Assembly: GCA_008360975.2 (NCBI GenBank)
Contig: CM039195.1
Coordinates: 15,925,010-15,989,009, forward strand
DNA length: 64,000 nucleotides
DNA from: Lichenostomus cassidix
Lineage: Eukaryota > Chordata > Aves > Passeriformes > Meliphagidae
Reading direction: 5' to 3'
This document shows, one piece after another, positions 1 to 14,100 of this stretch. The position numbers and the translations under genes were made by a program. Within the stretch, counting starts at the first letter, position 1, and each line of letters begins with the position of its first letter. Below the pieces are notes generated by a model that did no database searches, had not been told where the DNA came from, and saw nothing but the letters and a program-made list of their open reading frames with translations.

Positions 1-874
1 TAATGTTCTGCTTCTACCTCAAGTCTTCTCTGTTATGATCCTGTGAAAGCTAGTTAGGAATAAATGAAGCTCCTGCCTTTATTTCATTTCCTCAAAGAGT
101 GATCTTAGTCTGGTTCATTATCAGTGGGTGATGCTTATACACCTTGGATAATAACTGACAGTTCTGTTTCCAGTTTCAGAAAAGAGATTAAGGACAGATC
201 TTTGCATTTTGTGCAGTTTCACCAATGCAGGTTTAAGCTTCTTGTCGAGGTAGCTGCTGCTACCTGCAGTGTATCTCTGCACTGTCTGAGCCATACAGTA
301 TTAGGGGTGTCCCTGCCTGTGAACTTTGATCCATGCAATAGAAGGATTTCTGAGTTAACAGCTGTTCTGTTCTGAACTTAGTCCTCCTGACTTGTAGGTT
401 TCATCCTCTTCTTGGACCTTTCATTCTGGCTTTTCTGTTTAATTTGTGAGCCTGGAAGAAGCAGCAGCATAGCACTTGAAACTTTGAAGGATATCAGGGC
501 ATGTAAGGTAGAGTTTGCTATACTTGTGAGAGGCTGCTTTGCCGTCCAGTGTTGGAGTTTTTGCTTGGTTTGTTGGCATTTGTTGATTGGGCTTTTTTTT
601 TTTTTTACTATTACAATGGTGTGAGAAGTAATTTTGTTTGGAATGGAGATTTGTTTTTGACTTGTAGCAGGTCTTCACTGTAGTATTTATCACCACAAAG
701 GACCTAATTTCTGATTATAGTGAAGACGCTGTAATAGCTGTGCTGAATAGAGAACATGTCCTTGATCATCTACTTTTTTTTAGCTTTTTTTTTTTTTAAC
801 TTGCAAAATAGGCTCCCAGCTGCTTTTTTGGAAGGGACAGATTATTGTTACATTCTTTGACACAGCTTTTTTAG
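1..874. other. CRAMP1 intron, no coding exon seen
   Basis: Intronic sequence upstream of exon a. It contains T-runs near 592-606 and 785-798 that precede the pyrimidine-rich acceptor. The small open frames at 124-696 have no recognisable product. Confidence 0.5.
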
Positions 875-2134
875 CGTAAAACACTAGAAGAACAGCAACT
901 TCAAGACTCTAGAGACTCAGAAACAAGAGGAAGCTTCTCAGAGGAGAAAGTGATGCTCCATCTCTTTCCAGGGGAGAATTGTACTCTCACTCCACTGCCT
1001 GGGGTAGCCAGAGTGGTCCACTCCAAGGCTTTCTGTACCGTGCATTGGCAGGAAACGGGCAAATGCAAACAGAACACAAAAGACTCTCACTTACTCCCTC
1101 CTGCTCAAATCCTCGGCATACAGAGTGGTCAGGGGACAGCAAGGGGACAGCTGAAATACCTGCGGGGAACAGAAGGTAAGGGTGTGGGAAGGGCAGAGAG
1201 CACTACAGAGCCCAACAGAGCCTTGCAGCCTACAGCTGAAGTTTCTGCAAGCGCTGAAGATGGTGCCCCAGAGCCTGTCCTGGTGGAAGGAACGGCCTCA
1301 AATCTTGGCATCACTAATTCCCTCCAGAAACCACCTTCTGGACTTCAGGATCCAGGAGGGCACCAGGAAAAGCTGAGCTCAGTGGCCCCCTGCATGGAGG
1401 GCAGGGAGGCTCTGGCTAGTGACCAGGCAGCTGTGCTACCCTCATGCAGCACAGCGTGCGCTTGCAGCAAGATCCCTGATGTGGAGGAGCTCTCTCTGCT
1501 GGATCCATTCCCACGGTACATGAAGTCCTGCCAGGACCTAATCGTCCCAGAGAAATGTTGTTGCACGGACAAACTGCATGGGAAAGACTCTGCTCCAGCA
1601 GATGGTAATGCTTCTCCAGTGGCTTTTGCAAGCAGGAGGAGTGCAGAGACCTTTGACTCCTGTTCCCAGCTACTGAGAGGTGGTGTGGCTTCCCCTGACA
1701 ACGGCAGATGTGAAACTCAGGCCAGCCACAGCCAGGGCCAGCAGCTCGATGCTTGTAACAAGGATATCACAGATGCAGTAATGGAGGATTCTCAAGAGAA
1801 GCTGGGCTCCTTGTTTCCAGCTCCACCTCAGGGACAATCCAGTACAAAGTCTCTCAAGGATGACCCCAGTCGGCTCTCCCAACAGGTTAGAGAAGAAGGA
1901 TGGAGTCTGCGAACCTCTGAGAGCCTTACACTGGCTGAAGTCTACCTCATGATGGGCAAACCAAACAAGCTGCAGCTGGAATATGACTGGTTAGCTGTCT
2001 TGGAGCCAGAAGCCCAGGATGCTAAAGAGCAAACATCTGAGTCAAGTGCTGTCCCTGCATGTCCCAGCTTTCACAAGCAGAGACTCTTGAACTGCCTTCT
2101 GAAACTCATCTCTACTGAAGTCAATCCCAAACTA
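875..2134 (+). CDS. CRAMP1: CRAMP1 coding exon a (large internal exon)
   Basis: A 1260-bp exon, phase 0 at both ends, opening after the acceptor TTTTTTAG and closing at CTA before GTAAGT. It is open from codon 875 (RKTLEEQQ...). The ATG at 953 is internal and is not a start. It encodes the block LPGVARVVHSKAFCTVHWQE, a long variable Ser/Glu-rich stretch, then the conserved LTLAEVYLMMGKPNKLQLEY motif and KQRLLNCLLKLISTEVNPKL at its end. Confidence 0.93.
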
Positions 2135-5100
2135 GTAAGTAGCTCTTGTTCATTCTCCAGATACTAAACTCTAGTTTGATTTGGGGAATAATTGCCCAGT
2201 TGTGCATTCGCAATAAATCAATAACTAGCCATGTCAAGAGGTTTGGAGATTCTTGTGTGTTTAAACAACGCAAGACAGCTGCCTACAGAGTGGACTTTGC
2301 TTCAATATGCTTTTTACACCACCTTTTAGCTTCTGGTTTGCTGTGAGTCTCATTGGTGTTCCAGTGAACATTTAATGTGACTACCAGAAAGATCAGTTGT
2401 GAGGTGAGGTGCCTTCTATTCTCGCTCAGATTCACAGAACCCTAGAACAGCCCAGGTTGGCAGGGACCTTGGAGGATCATCTGATCCAACATTTTGTGGG
2501 AAATGGAGCCTGGAAGAGATTAATATTCCGCATGAAAACTTCAACCTTTGATTTTCAATGTTTATGTAGTTCAAATTACTTTAAGTGTGAGAGTGAAAAG
2601 AATACATTTCTTCAGAGTAGCAGAGTCAATAGAACTGTGCCTGCCACAGTTAATTTGTGTAAAAGTTCCCAGACTCCAGGATAGCTGTTTAACAGTCCTA
2701 GAAAAATACCCTTCTCTTTAAGGAGACCTTGGGGAATGAACTTGCTTTCCTTCATGTGCTTTGTAACCTGTATTTAAGATCTGCCCCAGTGATACCTGGG
2801 CAGCCAATTCCACCTAGTGCAGCCAGTTGAAACTTAGTAAAACATCTTTTAAAAAAATACAGAGTTCAGCAGATCTGCTCAAATGCCTGTGGTAGATACG
2901 ATGAGCTAAATATCCTGTTCCACCCAGGATGCAAATGTGTCACTGTCCCCAAACACAGTTTTTTGATCCCTCTTTGTTGGTGATTTAGCCACCCTCAAAG
3001 TTCCTTTTGATTCTGATTCTACAGATATAGAATGAAAGATTTTATAAGTTTAAACCCATCTTTGTTCAGATGCAGCTCCAGATACAGACTTTGTTTAAAC
3101 TGCAAAGGCTTTTGGTCTGACATCTCACAGATCTGGGACACTGTCTCCTCTTTGGCATCTACTTTTACTTCTGGTGACACAGGTGACTGCTAAGCATGAC
3201 ATGATGAAATAATTACGAACTATAAAGAAGGACATCCCTGAGAGTTGGGGGTAGAGGAATTGAAGAGGAGAAGAAACCAGCATTTAAGATTTGCATGTGT
3301 TTCCTTGTCACTTTCACAATCTAGCTGTCTTAATCAAAGTAGCATAATACTACTGAACAATAAAGGAGCTCTTTAAGACATGTACCATATCATACATTCC
3401 AGCAAAAAGAAGGAATGTAACCTTTTATTTGTCAAAGACCAATTTATTCTCACTGTTTTTCAGAAAAACCATATACTCTCCTTGCAGCATGAATATTGTG
3501 GCACTCATATTGCAGAGGCCAGGAATGTATTTTCTGCCTCACTGAAAGCAGTATAGGATTCTTGAAAGTTGCATTTTATCAAATAATGACAGGAACCATA
3601 ATATTTTTGTCACAGGGTATTTTAAGAGGAAGGGTTGATTGTGTGCATGCCTCCTGTTCCCTCCAGATAATCTGTAACAGCCAAAGCAGACAGCTGTGCT
3701 GTGGTTCGTTCCTTAAATGAAAATCATCAGCATAAAACAAACTGGCAAGTGGCATTGCAGTTGAGGGGGGGTGTAATTTTAAGCCTGTGATTACACACAG
3801 ATTCCTTAAAAAGGGAGGGTTTTTTAGAAAACAGTTTAAACAACTTAATGAAACAACTGGATAGGCATGGAAAATTATTGAAGCACATGTGTCTCTTGTT
3901 AGTGCTGTGTTACATTGTGAAAGAGAAGGAAAGGGAAAAAATTCAAAACTCTACTTGAGTAGAATTAAGAGAGAATTAAAATGTTTTTGTCTAGATGTAT
4001 TTCCCACCAGAGCAGCCCTCTAGATGGAGTGTATGAAAAACAGTTTTGCACTGAATTAAAATCAACACCTTTTTTTCTCTTTTACTTTCTATCCTGTGGT
4101 GATCCAGCACATTGTGTGAAGCTTGTTGAGTGTTAATCCAATTGTAGCATAAATTAATATATTGAATTGGTGACATCCAACACTGCTAAATGGGCAGGAA
4201 AGGGAATTTCAGCTGTACCTCACCCCAACTAGGAGGTATTACTTAGAGTACTTTAAGGTATTGTAGTATGTCAGATTTTAATTCTAAGGCTTCCTAAGTA
4301 CAGTGAGTTTTACAATACATTTGTGAAATGTCTCAGTATGTTTTTTGTACATTTGTTGTACACAATGTCCATTTAATGTGCAGACACCTGAGATGAGCTC
4401 CATTGCCACATCACCTATAAAGCCTTCTCAGGAGGAGCAGTCCCTGACTCCCCCAGGAAAGGTGATTGCCATCAACACCAGGAGTCCAGGCTGTGCACGG
4501 AATCAGTCTGCCCTTCGCTACAAGACTTCTTCTCCTGGTGCTGCTTCCAGCTCCTCAGGTGAGTATTCCTAAAAATCCACTTGGTGAAACCAGCTGATTA
4601 ATACCTCACACCAGGATGAGAACTTCCCAGTGATGGAACACTGGAAGGAGGAATGCTCTTACTCTTAGGAACTTCACTGTCTGAGAACATTGGTGGGTGT
4701 TAATTTGCTTTAGAATTGTCCTAATCCAGTGCTTCTTGAATAACAATGCACATCAATAATGCAATAATCCAGAAGAACTCCCCTGAATTGCTCTTAGAGA
4801 AGATCCTTGATTTTTTGGGGAGCTGTGTCATGGTTTAACCTCATGCAGCTGCTCAGTCACTCCCCTCTGGTGGGATGGGGGAGAATTGGAAGAGTAAAAG
4901 CAAGAGAACTCATGGGTTGAAATAAAAGCAGTTAATTAGGCAAAGCAAAAGTCATGCACATGGAAGCGGATCAAGGAATTTGTTCTCTGCTTCCCCTTGG
5001 CAGGGAGGTGTTCAGCCATCCCCAGGACAGCAGTGCTCCATCATACATAACAGTAACTTGGGAAGGCAAGTGCCCTCACTCTGAATGTCCACCCCTTCCT

Positions 5101-8100
5101 TCTTCTTCCCCCAGCTCTGTAAACTAAGCATGATCCCCCGTGGTCTGGGATATTGCTGTGGTCAGCTGGGATTAGCTGTCCTGGCTGTGTCCCTGCCCAG
5201 TTCCTTGTGCATTCCCAGCCTCCTCAGTGACTCTGTGGGGTGAGGAGCAGCAAAGGCCTTGACTTGTGTAAGTCCTGCTCAGGAGTAACTAAAGCATTTC
5301 TGAGTTATGAACACTGTTTGCAACACAAATCCAAAACTGCTGCATACCAGCCACTGAGAAAATTAACCCCTTCCCAGCCTGAATAAGCTGACTGGCACAG
5401 GTGAGAGCTCAAGAGAGTATCAGCTTACAAAACAGGCGAGTAAATGCACGGTGTAAAATCTGTCAATGAATAATTACTGAAATTTTTCCGTGCCATCCTG
5501 CCACTAGAGATTTGGATTAGATATTAGGAAGAAACCCTTCCCTGTAAGGGTGGTGAGGCCCTGGCACAGGTTGCCTAGAGAAACTGTTTCTGCCCCATCC
5601 CTGGAAGTGTCCAAGGCCAGGTTGGACGGGGCTTGGATCAACCTGGTCTAGTGGAAAGTGTCCCTGCTGATGGCAGGGGGGTGAAATGAGATGAGCTTTA
5701 AGGTCCTTTCTCACCCAAACCAGTTGTGTGATTCTATGATTATACAATAGAGAATGATTATAAATTGCCTTTTCTTTAATAGGAGGTACAGCTGCTGTAA
5801 CCTGTGAGCCCCATCCATGCAGGCTAAGAATTTCGATTCTGTGCTTCAGCCCAATTGCATTTGCACCAAATGTTTATGACTTTAGGAAGGTCTGTGATGG
5901 TGTTGGGGTTACTGGGACCAGTTGTGATTCTTTTCACACCCCTGCTCTGAACCCAGAGCAGTGAAGCCAGGAGCAGGTTAACTGGATTAACTGGTGCTGT
6001 AAAGCACCTGTTTGGAGAGGCAGGCACACATCTTGGGTACCTCAGAGTGACAGGGTAACAGTGCTGGCCTTCATTCAAGCTGGCTGCCTGCAGGGTGGGC
6101 ACAGCACAGGGAAGTCCTACCGTCTTTTTTTAAACTTAAACGTAAGTGGGAAAGTTTTACTCAGCCAAGCTACCATTATTTCGTTGTGCCAAATGTATTT
6201 CAAAGACATTTCATCTTTGAGAAGGTATTTTGGTAAATTGATTCCCGCTCCATCACCAGAGTAATTTTATTGGAGTTGCACTTTGAATTACTATAGGGAA
6301 AGCAGGGGTGGGGAGTGTAAATAAATCATAAACACTGTAAAATGGTCTGTGTTTGTATTATCTTTCCCTACATAAGAAATGGTGGATATAGTTTGTTTAC
6401 TGGGATAGGCCTTCAAGTATGCCTACAAGCTGAACAGATAAATGGTTATCACGGTCTTTTGTAAGGCTGAAAGCAGGGCTTCAATTCTAGATTCTTAAGT
6501 GGTGTAAAATTACATTTAACCCCCTACTTGCAAGAATTTCAAAGCAAGTGAATATTAGTGGTATCCATAGCTGGTAAATACTGTCAGTTTGCAGGTGGGA
6601 CGACTGAAATATGGAGAAATTTATGATTTTGGAAACAGCTGGTGACAGAGCCAAAATCCTTAAGTCCCAGCTCTCTCTGTCATGTTTCAGTTACTAAAGA
6701 GTTATTTCCTTTTTGTTTTCACTTTATTTCATTTAAATTGCTGTTAAAATCTTACAGGTTTGAGAAACCTCCCCCGACCTCTCTTGGTGGCTAGTCCTTC
6801 AAGTTCTGGGAGCACTGAGGCTGACAGTGGACTGTTTGCAGTCCCTACAACCCTGCCCCCCAACAGCCGCCATGGAAAGCTGTTCCTACCCAGCAAGGAA
6901 GCAGAGCTGACCTTCCGGCAGCATCTGGACACCATCAGTGTAAGTGAGATGACTGAATAGAAAATGCAGCATGGTGGGCATGAACCAGCTTCCAAAAGGT
7001 ATTGCAGGGATTCTGGATTCATCAGAAATTATGGGCTGCCCTGTGAGGCAGTGCTTCTTATAATGCTCAATTTTAACACTGTATTAACTGAGATGAGTGA
7101 GATTTTTACTATATAACTGTGCTTTGAAGTGACATTACCTGTTCAGGTAACTCAGGTAATTCAAATCTGAATGCCATCACACAGCCCAATGAAACTGATT
7201 TGCTGTCTAATTAAGTTGCTCCAGCAAAAATATATGTCAGGTTTAGCAAAAACGGATCTCCTTCTGATGTGTAGCTAATTTTAACACAGCCTCATTGCTT
7301 TATTTAAATCAAATTCTAATTTTTATGTACATAGTCTCATTAAGACTTTCATAGGAAGCTGCAGTAGTTGAGTTGTGAAGTGGCTTTTTTGGGACAAAGA
7401 CATAAAAAAAAGAAAAAACACATTCATTATTGGTGCAAAATATTCTGACTCTAGTAGAAAGGATTTTTGCTGTCTGAAGCAAAACATGGTATTTTAGTTA
7501 ACTCCTTGTTCAACTTAATTGGAAATAAGAATTTGGGGATTATAATTTATTCTTTATCTGGGTACTTAAAATACTTGTAATGTATTTTCTGTTCTTGTCC
7601 AGATGCAGTCAGACTTCTTTCTGCCAAAGCCCAGGAAGCTGCGGAACAGGCACTTGCGGAAGCCATTGGTAGTACAGGTCAGAGCAAAGTGTTAATGCCT
7701 GTTTTGCACCCTGAGTATCAGTAAAGCTATAGCGATTTGCATATAACAAATAAAAAACTGAATTTCCCTCATGCATCCACTGGAAATGTGAAGCTGAAAT
7801 TATGAAGGAAAAAACACTTTTGTCTCTAGTGAACCCACCCATTTTACGTTCCATGTATGAAGAATGTCAACAACAGCAGAAGTCCAGTGCCTGAGGTAGT
7901 TCAGAAAAACTTCTCTGTCCTGGAAGCAGGTTCTGCTGCCTGGGCCTTCAGGCTCTGAGGCGTGGGCAGTGTGTCCCTGTGCTGTCCTGTGCTGGCAGTG
8001 TTGGAGCTGGCAGCCCTCTTAACAAAATCTTCCTTTAGATCTTTTTCCTGCTTCCTGCTCAGGTTGCTAAACTGCAGTGGAAATAAGCCTCTGTAGTGAA

Positions 8101-11100
8101 ATAAGCCATAACACACACTGAAAGAACAATGATTCCTCGCAAAAAAATGGGGCTTGGGAAGAGATATATGGAAGGGGTGGCCTGTTGTTGGGGTGTTTTG
8201 GTGACAGACAGGCATTACCCTCCTTCAGACTGCTCTGATCACCCAGGGGAAAGGCACATGCCACTGGGACACCAGTGGCTGGTGAGAAAAAAGAAATCTG
8301 AATCCTAAATAATGGTAACCTACTGGGGGGAAAACAAAGTTCCCAAGTGTCAGTATACCCTTTTTTCTCTTCTGTTTTGTGTAGGAGTAGGACACACAGA
8401 AATTACCCCTGGACTATTTTTTGATCCTGAGATCTTCAGATCTGAGCAATTCCGTGTGTTTTAAGAGCTCCCAAGTACAGGCAGCTATCTCATTCATCCA
8501 CACTGACTGAATTTTAAAGGTAGATGACTTTGTACACAGACTAGGTCCCATCCTTAAGATCACTGCTTTAATTTTGAGAGAGATTTGAAAATCACTGCAA
8601 GTATAATCAGAGAGGAATACAGTTCTAAACAGCATTTCTCTGAGAATTTTCCATGTGGAAATATTTTCTTTTAGTAGTTTACAGAGAAAATACATCATTC
8701 CTTTCTGTGGCTTTTTCCTCAAGAGCACACGGAGCTCGTTGCTGTGTCTGGTGCATGATAGTAATGCCACAGAAACACTCTGCGTATTCTGGAAGGTCTC
8801 GTGAACTCCTGCACCTTACACGATGAGTGTTACCTTCTGTGTTTAAATCTGTTCTGGTTTATTGTTTCTCTCATGTAGAGAACGCTGCTCCCCAGGCCAT
8901 CTGGAAATCCGTCCCAGCATGTCTGTTCCTTTTCTATCTTATCCAACTCATCTATTACAGGTGAGTCTGCATCTCTCCTAGCACTTCTATGGACTGAAAA
9001 GTGTCTCCTAAAACTGCATAATGAAGTAATTTCTAAAAAGTAGAAAATACCCTTTCAAAATGACAGTGTCACTGGCCTGCAGGATGATGGGATTGCTCTC
9101 CTGGATCATTGTTAAGCAAGTCATGCATGTGATAGAATTTTTTTCTTCAATTTCCCAAGATTGAAAGCAGGGAAGAGCAAGGAGTTCTCAACGGGGAGAC
9201 AAAATTTGGAATAAAGTACTTAGATAGGACTTTTTATTCTGTAGAGTATAATAATTTGCCTAGATTTTATATTGGACTTTCCTTAGTACCTGGGATACTG
9301 TCTGAATTTTATACAGCATAATCTATTCACTGCCCATATGTCCTTTTCTGCTGGTAAACTCTTGAGCACAGTGGTAGTACAGGTGATCCCTATCAAAGCC
9401 AGCATGAGACCTGATGGGTTGTCTTCACTGACAGTATGAGAGCAGCTCCAGTAGCTCAAAAGCATTTGCTGTTGAGTGTCTGCAGCAAGGCACTGCTTAT
9501 CTCATGTCGCTATTTTAGCTCTATTCCATCATATCCACTACTTGCATTCCTGGAGCTTGCTGCTGCTTGGAATTTATGTACTTCCATTGAATTGTGTTGT
9601 GTTCTGCTTTAAAGGTGTTACATTTCATTTGCATGAAAGGTATTAATCCTTCCCCCCAGGGAGAGGTTCATTTCGGCCAATCCAGTCCTCACTGACTAAA
9701 GCTGCTGTTTCTCGTCCAATTGTGCCCAAAGTTCTTCCAACACAGGCCACCAACCATATGTCTAGTAAGTCATTCTGAATTCTGCAATAAAAGCCATGCT
9801 GGTGTCCTCCAGGCAGATACTGTCTCACACCAGAGAGTGGGTTCTATAATTAGAACAATTAATGAGGTGAAAACAATGTTTGCATGTATGTTTTACCTAG
9901 AGGATTCTTTTGAGATGAGAAGACATTCAGATGTTTGAAGTGGATTTTAAAAGATCTGTGTGAAGTTGAACCTTGCAACAACTTATGTTTTTTACACTGA
10001 GTCTACATAGCTGCCAGAGGCAAGATAACAAAACAAGGCTCTGTTGTTTCTAGGGCTCCTCTAGTAACCCAAAGGAAATTTCTAGAAATTGCAAAATGAA
10101 ATACTTACCAATTTGGAGGACAAAAAAGAAAAAAAATAGACTAAAAGGGTGGGAGGGGAGCTGGCGTGTTTCTCAACTATTTTGATATACCTGGTAACAG
10201 GTTGGAGCAGGGCAGAAAAGTTAAACATTTTAGCTAAAAGCTATGTTACCCTTGGTGCAGAGGAGGAACTGACCCAGCTGATCAGATCATTACCATTGCT
10301 GCATTTTTACATGGGTTGAGTTTTGACTCTGGGTAAGTTTAAAAAAATCATATTTTAGAGAATCATAACAAAGAAGAAGCTTGTAATGTGGTTTTTGGTT
10401 TTTTGTTTCACACAAGGTGCTATCGACTTGGCAGCTAAAAGTGCTGGCATTATCCCTGATAGCCCCATGCCTGTCCTGGATGCAGATGGTTTGCCAGGTG
10501 TGTCTCCATTGTCACCGGATGCAGTGCCCACGGTGGTGACAGGGCAGGAGCCAGCAGTAGCACATCAGAACGGAGGCTCCATCACCACTGTGGAGGTCAG
10601 AGGCTCTTCAATGAGCTTTTTTCAAGTGCTTAATTGCTCTTTTATTGTATAAACATGCTGTATTTTATGACTCCTCAGTGAGCTTTCTCCTGTGGCTTGC
10701 TATTAGAGACTGCTGTCATGGTAGACCCAGTCTGTGTTGTGTAGTGTGTATTGGGGGTTGAGGGACCAAATCATCATCTCATTTAATTTCCATCCTGTAA
10801 AATGGCTTGCAGCTGGTAGAGTTTTGAACTTGGCCATCCAGAAATCTGGCTTGAAAAGAAATTATGGCATTTCAGAAATCCATGAGGGAATCTGGGGCAA
10901 AACATGGACTTTTAGGGATTGTATTTGGAACAGAAACTGTAATTTCTTCTTGCTGTTTCTTTCATTGAGACCCAGATACATCTTAGTCCATGTCAGTCCA
11001 TGTCATGTTCTTAGGGAGTTGATGGACAATTTTGAAAGACGTGAGATGTATCTCTTCCCTCCCCAGCTGATCACTCATGTGGCTTCTGTTGTGTTTGCAG

Positions 11101-14100
11101 GGCTCAGGCCCGGGGTGCCGGGTGCCGTACATCAGCCTGCCGACCCGGCCCAAGCAGGATGGCTTCCAGGTACAGTGTGTGCTGAAGGAACAGTGCTCTG
11201 GAGTGGGTAATGTTCTGTGAAAGTATCACTGGTATTGCTAGTTAAAACTCCGTATTTCCAGGTAATTGTGCACCACTGGTACTGTCTGGTGGATATGAAA
11301 TCCCTAGTATCTGAAGAAATTTAAAGAAGTTTAGGAAAGCTGCTTAAATATGTATATGTGCCATTCCCTAAAATCAAAGTGAAATTGACAGTCCCTGACC
11401 TGTGAAGGACAAACAGGCTTTACATATTTCTTAATAGAGTGGAGTAGTTTATAATTGCTATGCTACATCTATGTGTGTACTTTAGACATCACAAGGAGAG
11501 ATTTCAGCAGTTTGCTGTCCTGCTGCCTCCATCTCACTTAATTAAGTGAGTATTAAGACTGAAAGTGTGATTGTTATGTCAGCATCCTTTCCAGAGATTC
11601 ACTGTTCTTTGTGCTGGATCCAGGAAGACATAGGCAGATACTTAAAGAGTAACTGTGATGGCACCTAAATTGTAAGAGTGTTGTCATCTTGTCCCCAACC
11701 TCTTTCTCCAGTGGGATGCAGGACCTGGTGTTGGATTTTTATGCCTCAGAATACAGGTTCTTCTTCTCTTCAGTGGAATCACTTTCCATGCTCCCTGTGA
11801 CACCTGCATGTGAAAAAGGTCAAATTAGTTTGATTGGAAAACATAAAGGAGATTAAGATTTTTTTGTGGGACAGATGTTATGACATGATCCTAATGAGGC
11901 ATTTATTGTAGAATGGGGCCTTGGGTTCTGGTTCTTCCTCTTAGGACAGCCGTTTATACACTACATCAGAAAAAAATATTACAGTTCTACAGTGAGGTAC
12001 GGGTGATGATACTCCTTAAAGATCAGTTGAATTTTGGGAACTCTGGCTGTAAAAGGTGAATAAATATGACATACCAGTTAAAAATATCTGTATACTCTTC
12101 CATCAGATAAAGGGGTTTTGCCTATACAAAGCCAAATTAACATGTATTGATTTGGAACTATCTTGTAGATTTATTAAAATTATGTTAATTTTAAGATTAT
12201 GCTTGTTCTGTTGTATAGGCTATTTTTAATATTCTTTGGAATATTACAGACTCATTTTTTCAGATTATTTAGCAAGATATGGGCTGGAGCATACTTGTTT
12301 ATGCTTACACATATTTTTCATTAAAATAATACAGGTTTATTATATAAATAATATATTCCTCTAATTTAGGCATATTATCTACTGGATTTTTTCCCTTAAA
12401 AGTCTGGTTTCAATCTGATACTCAAGAGCCAAAGTGTTGCTTTTTAGTTTTCCGAGTTCTTAATAAATTTATGAACAATTAACTCTGTTTCTTGAACAGG
12501 GCACATCAGTCCTTTCTCTGCCAGAGCTGGCCAAGACTTCTCTCCAGAATGGTCTGTCCACCCCTCCACTTTCCTCATCAGAAGCTTCCAGTACTCGGCT
12601 CTCTCCTCCCAATGTTTCCGCTCTCTTGGATATTTCCCTGCCTGGACCACCTGAAGATGTGCTTTCCCAAGGGGAACCTGCCACTCAGATCAGTGATTCC
12701 ATCATTGAAATAGCCATCAGCTCTGGCCAATACAGTAAGTCTGCCTATCAACTTAAAAGAAAATCCCTGTCATCTTACATGCCACCAGAAGCTTTTCCAA
12801 GAAGCAGTACTTGGGTTGTGAGGTTTCTGTGGGTTTGGTTTTGGTTTCGTTTTTTCTCTAGGTATCTGTTGGAAATAAAATTCTGTGCCTGGCCTTTATT
12901 TTCTAGCAAATATGGGGTGGAGAGGTTATTGTTGTTGTTTGGAGTTTTCTTCCTTTCTGAACAAAAAATGGTGCAGTGTCCTGTAACTTTACCACGTTGA
13001 CTGAATTAATGATCCCCATCACTGGCTTACAGGTGAAGGTGTTTCTCTCTCTCCTGCAAAGCTGAATGGGAGTGACAGCTCCAAAAGTCTTCCGTCCCCA
13101 TCTAGTAGTCCTCAGCAGAACTGGATTGCGTCTCCCACCCACGATCCCCAGTGGTACCCCAATGACTCCACAGACTCCTCCCTCAGCAGCTTGTTCTGTA
13201 AGTGTCCAGATGCAGAGAAGTGTACGCAAAAAGTGCTTTCCTGTAAAAAAAACACCAGAAAAACACCTATTGTTTGTAAGAAGTGAATCCTTTGGAAAAT
13301 TGTAAACCCAGTAGGACATTTGTAGAGTTATTCCAAATACTTCTTGCTTTCATTTCCACAGTGTTGCCTTGAGCATATTTTCTTTCTTTTTATAAGTCTT
13401 TTCCTGAAAAGATCCCGTTTCTAGACTGGGGCCTGTAGCTTGGGACAAGTAATTCCTTAGCAGTTCTTTGGAGTCTGGAGCCTGACTCATCAGTTAGGGT
13501 GAGACATTTGAACTGTTGTGCCAAAATGAACAAATGCCCTTGGCTCTGCTGGTGGAAAAATAGACTGTTGTGTGGTTGATGAGCATTGTCTCAAAGACAT
13601 GGGGTCACTCACTGAGTTTGGTTGAGGTTTAGCTGTTGAGGGGTTTTTTTAAATTAATATTTCATGGGGCCAGTGTAATGAGTCTCCCTACTCTTAGCAG
13701 TGTGGTGATGGTATTCATGCTGGTAATACATAATATTTAAAAGACAGAAGAAATGGATATATGTTCTCCATTTTTAATTTCCTTGTCCTTCTCTTTATCC
13801 TCCCGATTGAAAACACTGAGTGCAGTGACTTACTGATATGCCTGTTCTTTGTAGCAAGTTTCATCTCCCCAGAGAAGGGACGAAAAATGTTACCAACTCC
13901 AGCTGGGAGCACCAGTGGCACCTCCTTACTGGGACCCAGCCTCCTGGATGGAAACTCAAGAGATTCCTTTGTGTCACGGTCCCTGGCAGATGTGGCAGAG
14001 GTATGCCAGCAAATTACACTCAGAGTATGCTCCTTCTTGCAGTGCTGGAAGTTGCAATTACTGGGTACTGTCCATCAGACCCTCCTGAGATACTTCTAAG

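Larger units (their letters stand above)
6940..12499. other. CRAMP1 introns c to i, unremarkable
   Basis: Introns 6940-7602, 7678-8878, 8961-9659, 9765-10416, 10596-11100 and 11170-12499. They hold no repeat or RNA gene I can recognise; the last is AT-rich toward its 3' end (12,060-12,400). Confidence 0.45.

Noticed and set aside
950..952. A start codon for the long CRAMP1 frame at 950-955
   Set aside because: The frame is open back to an acceptor at 872-874, and the upstream residues join naturally. The ATG is internal to a large exon.
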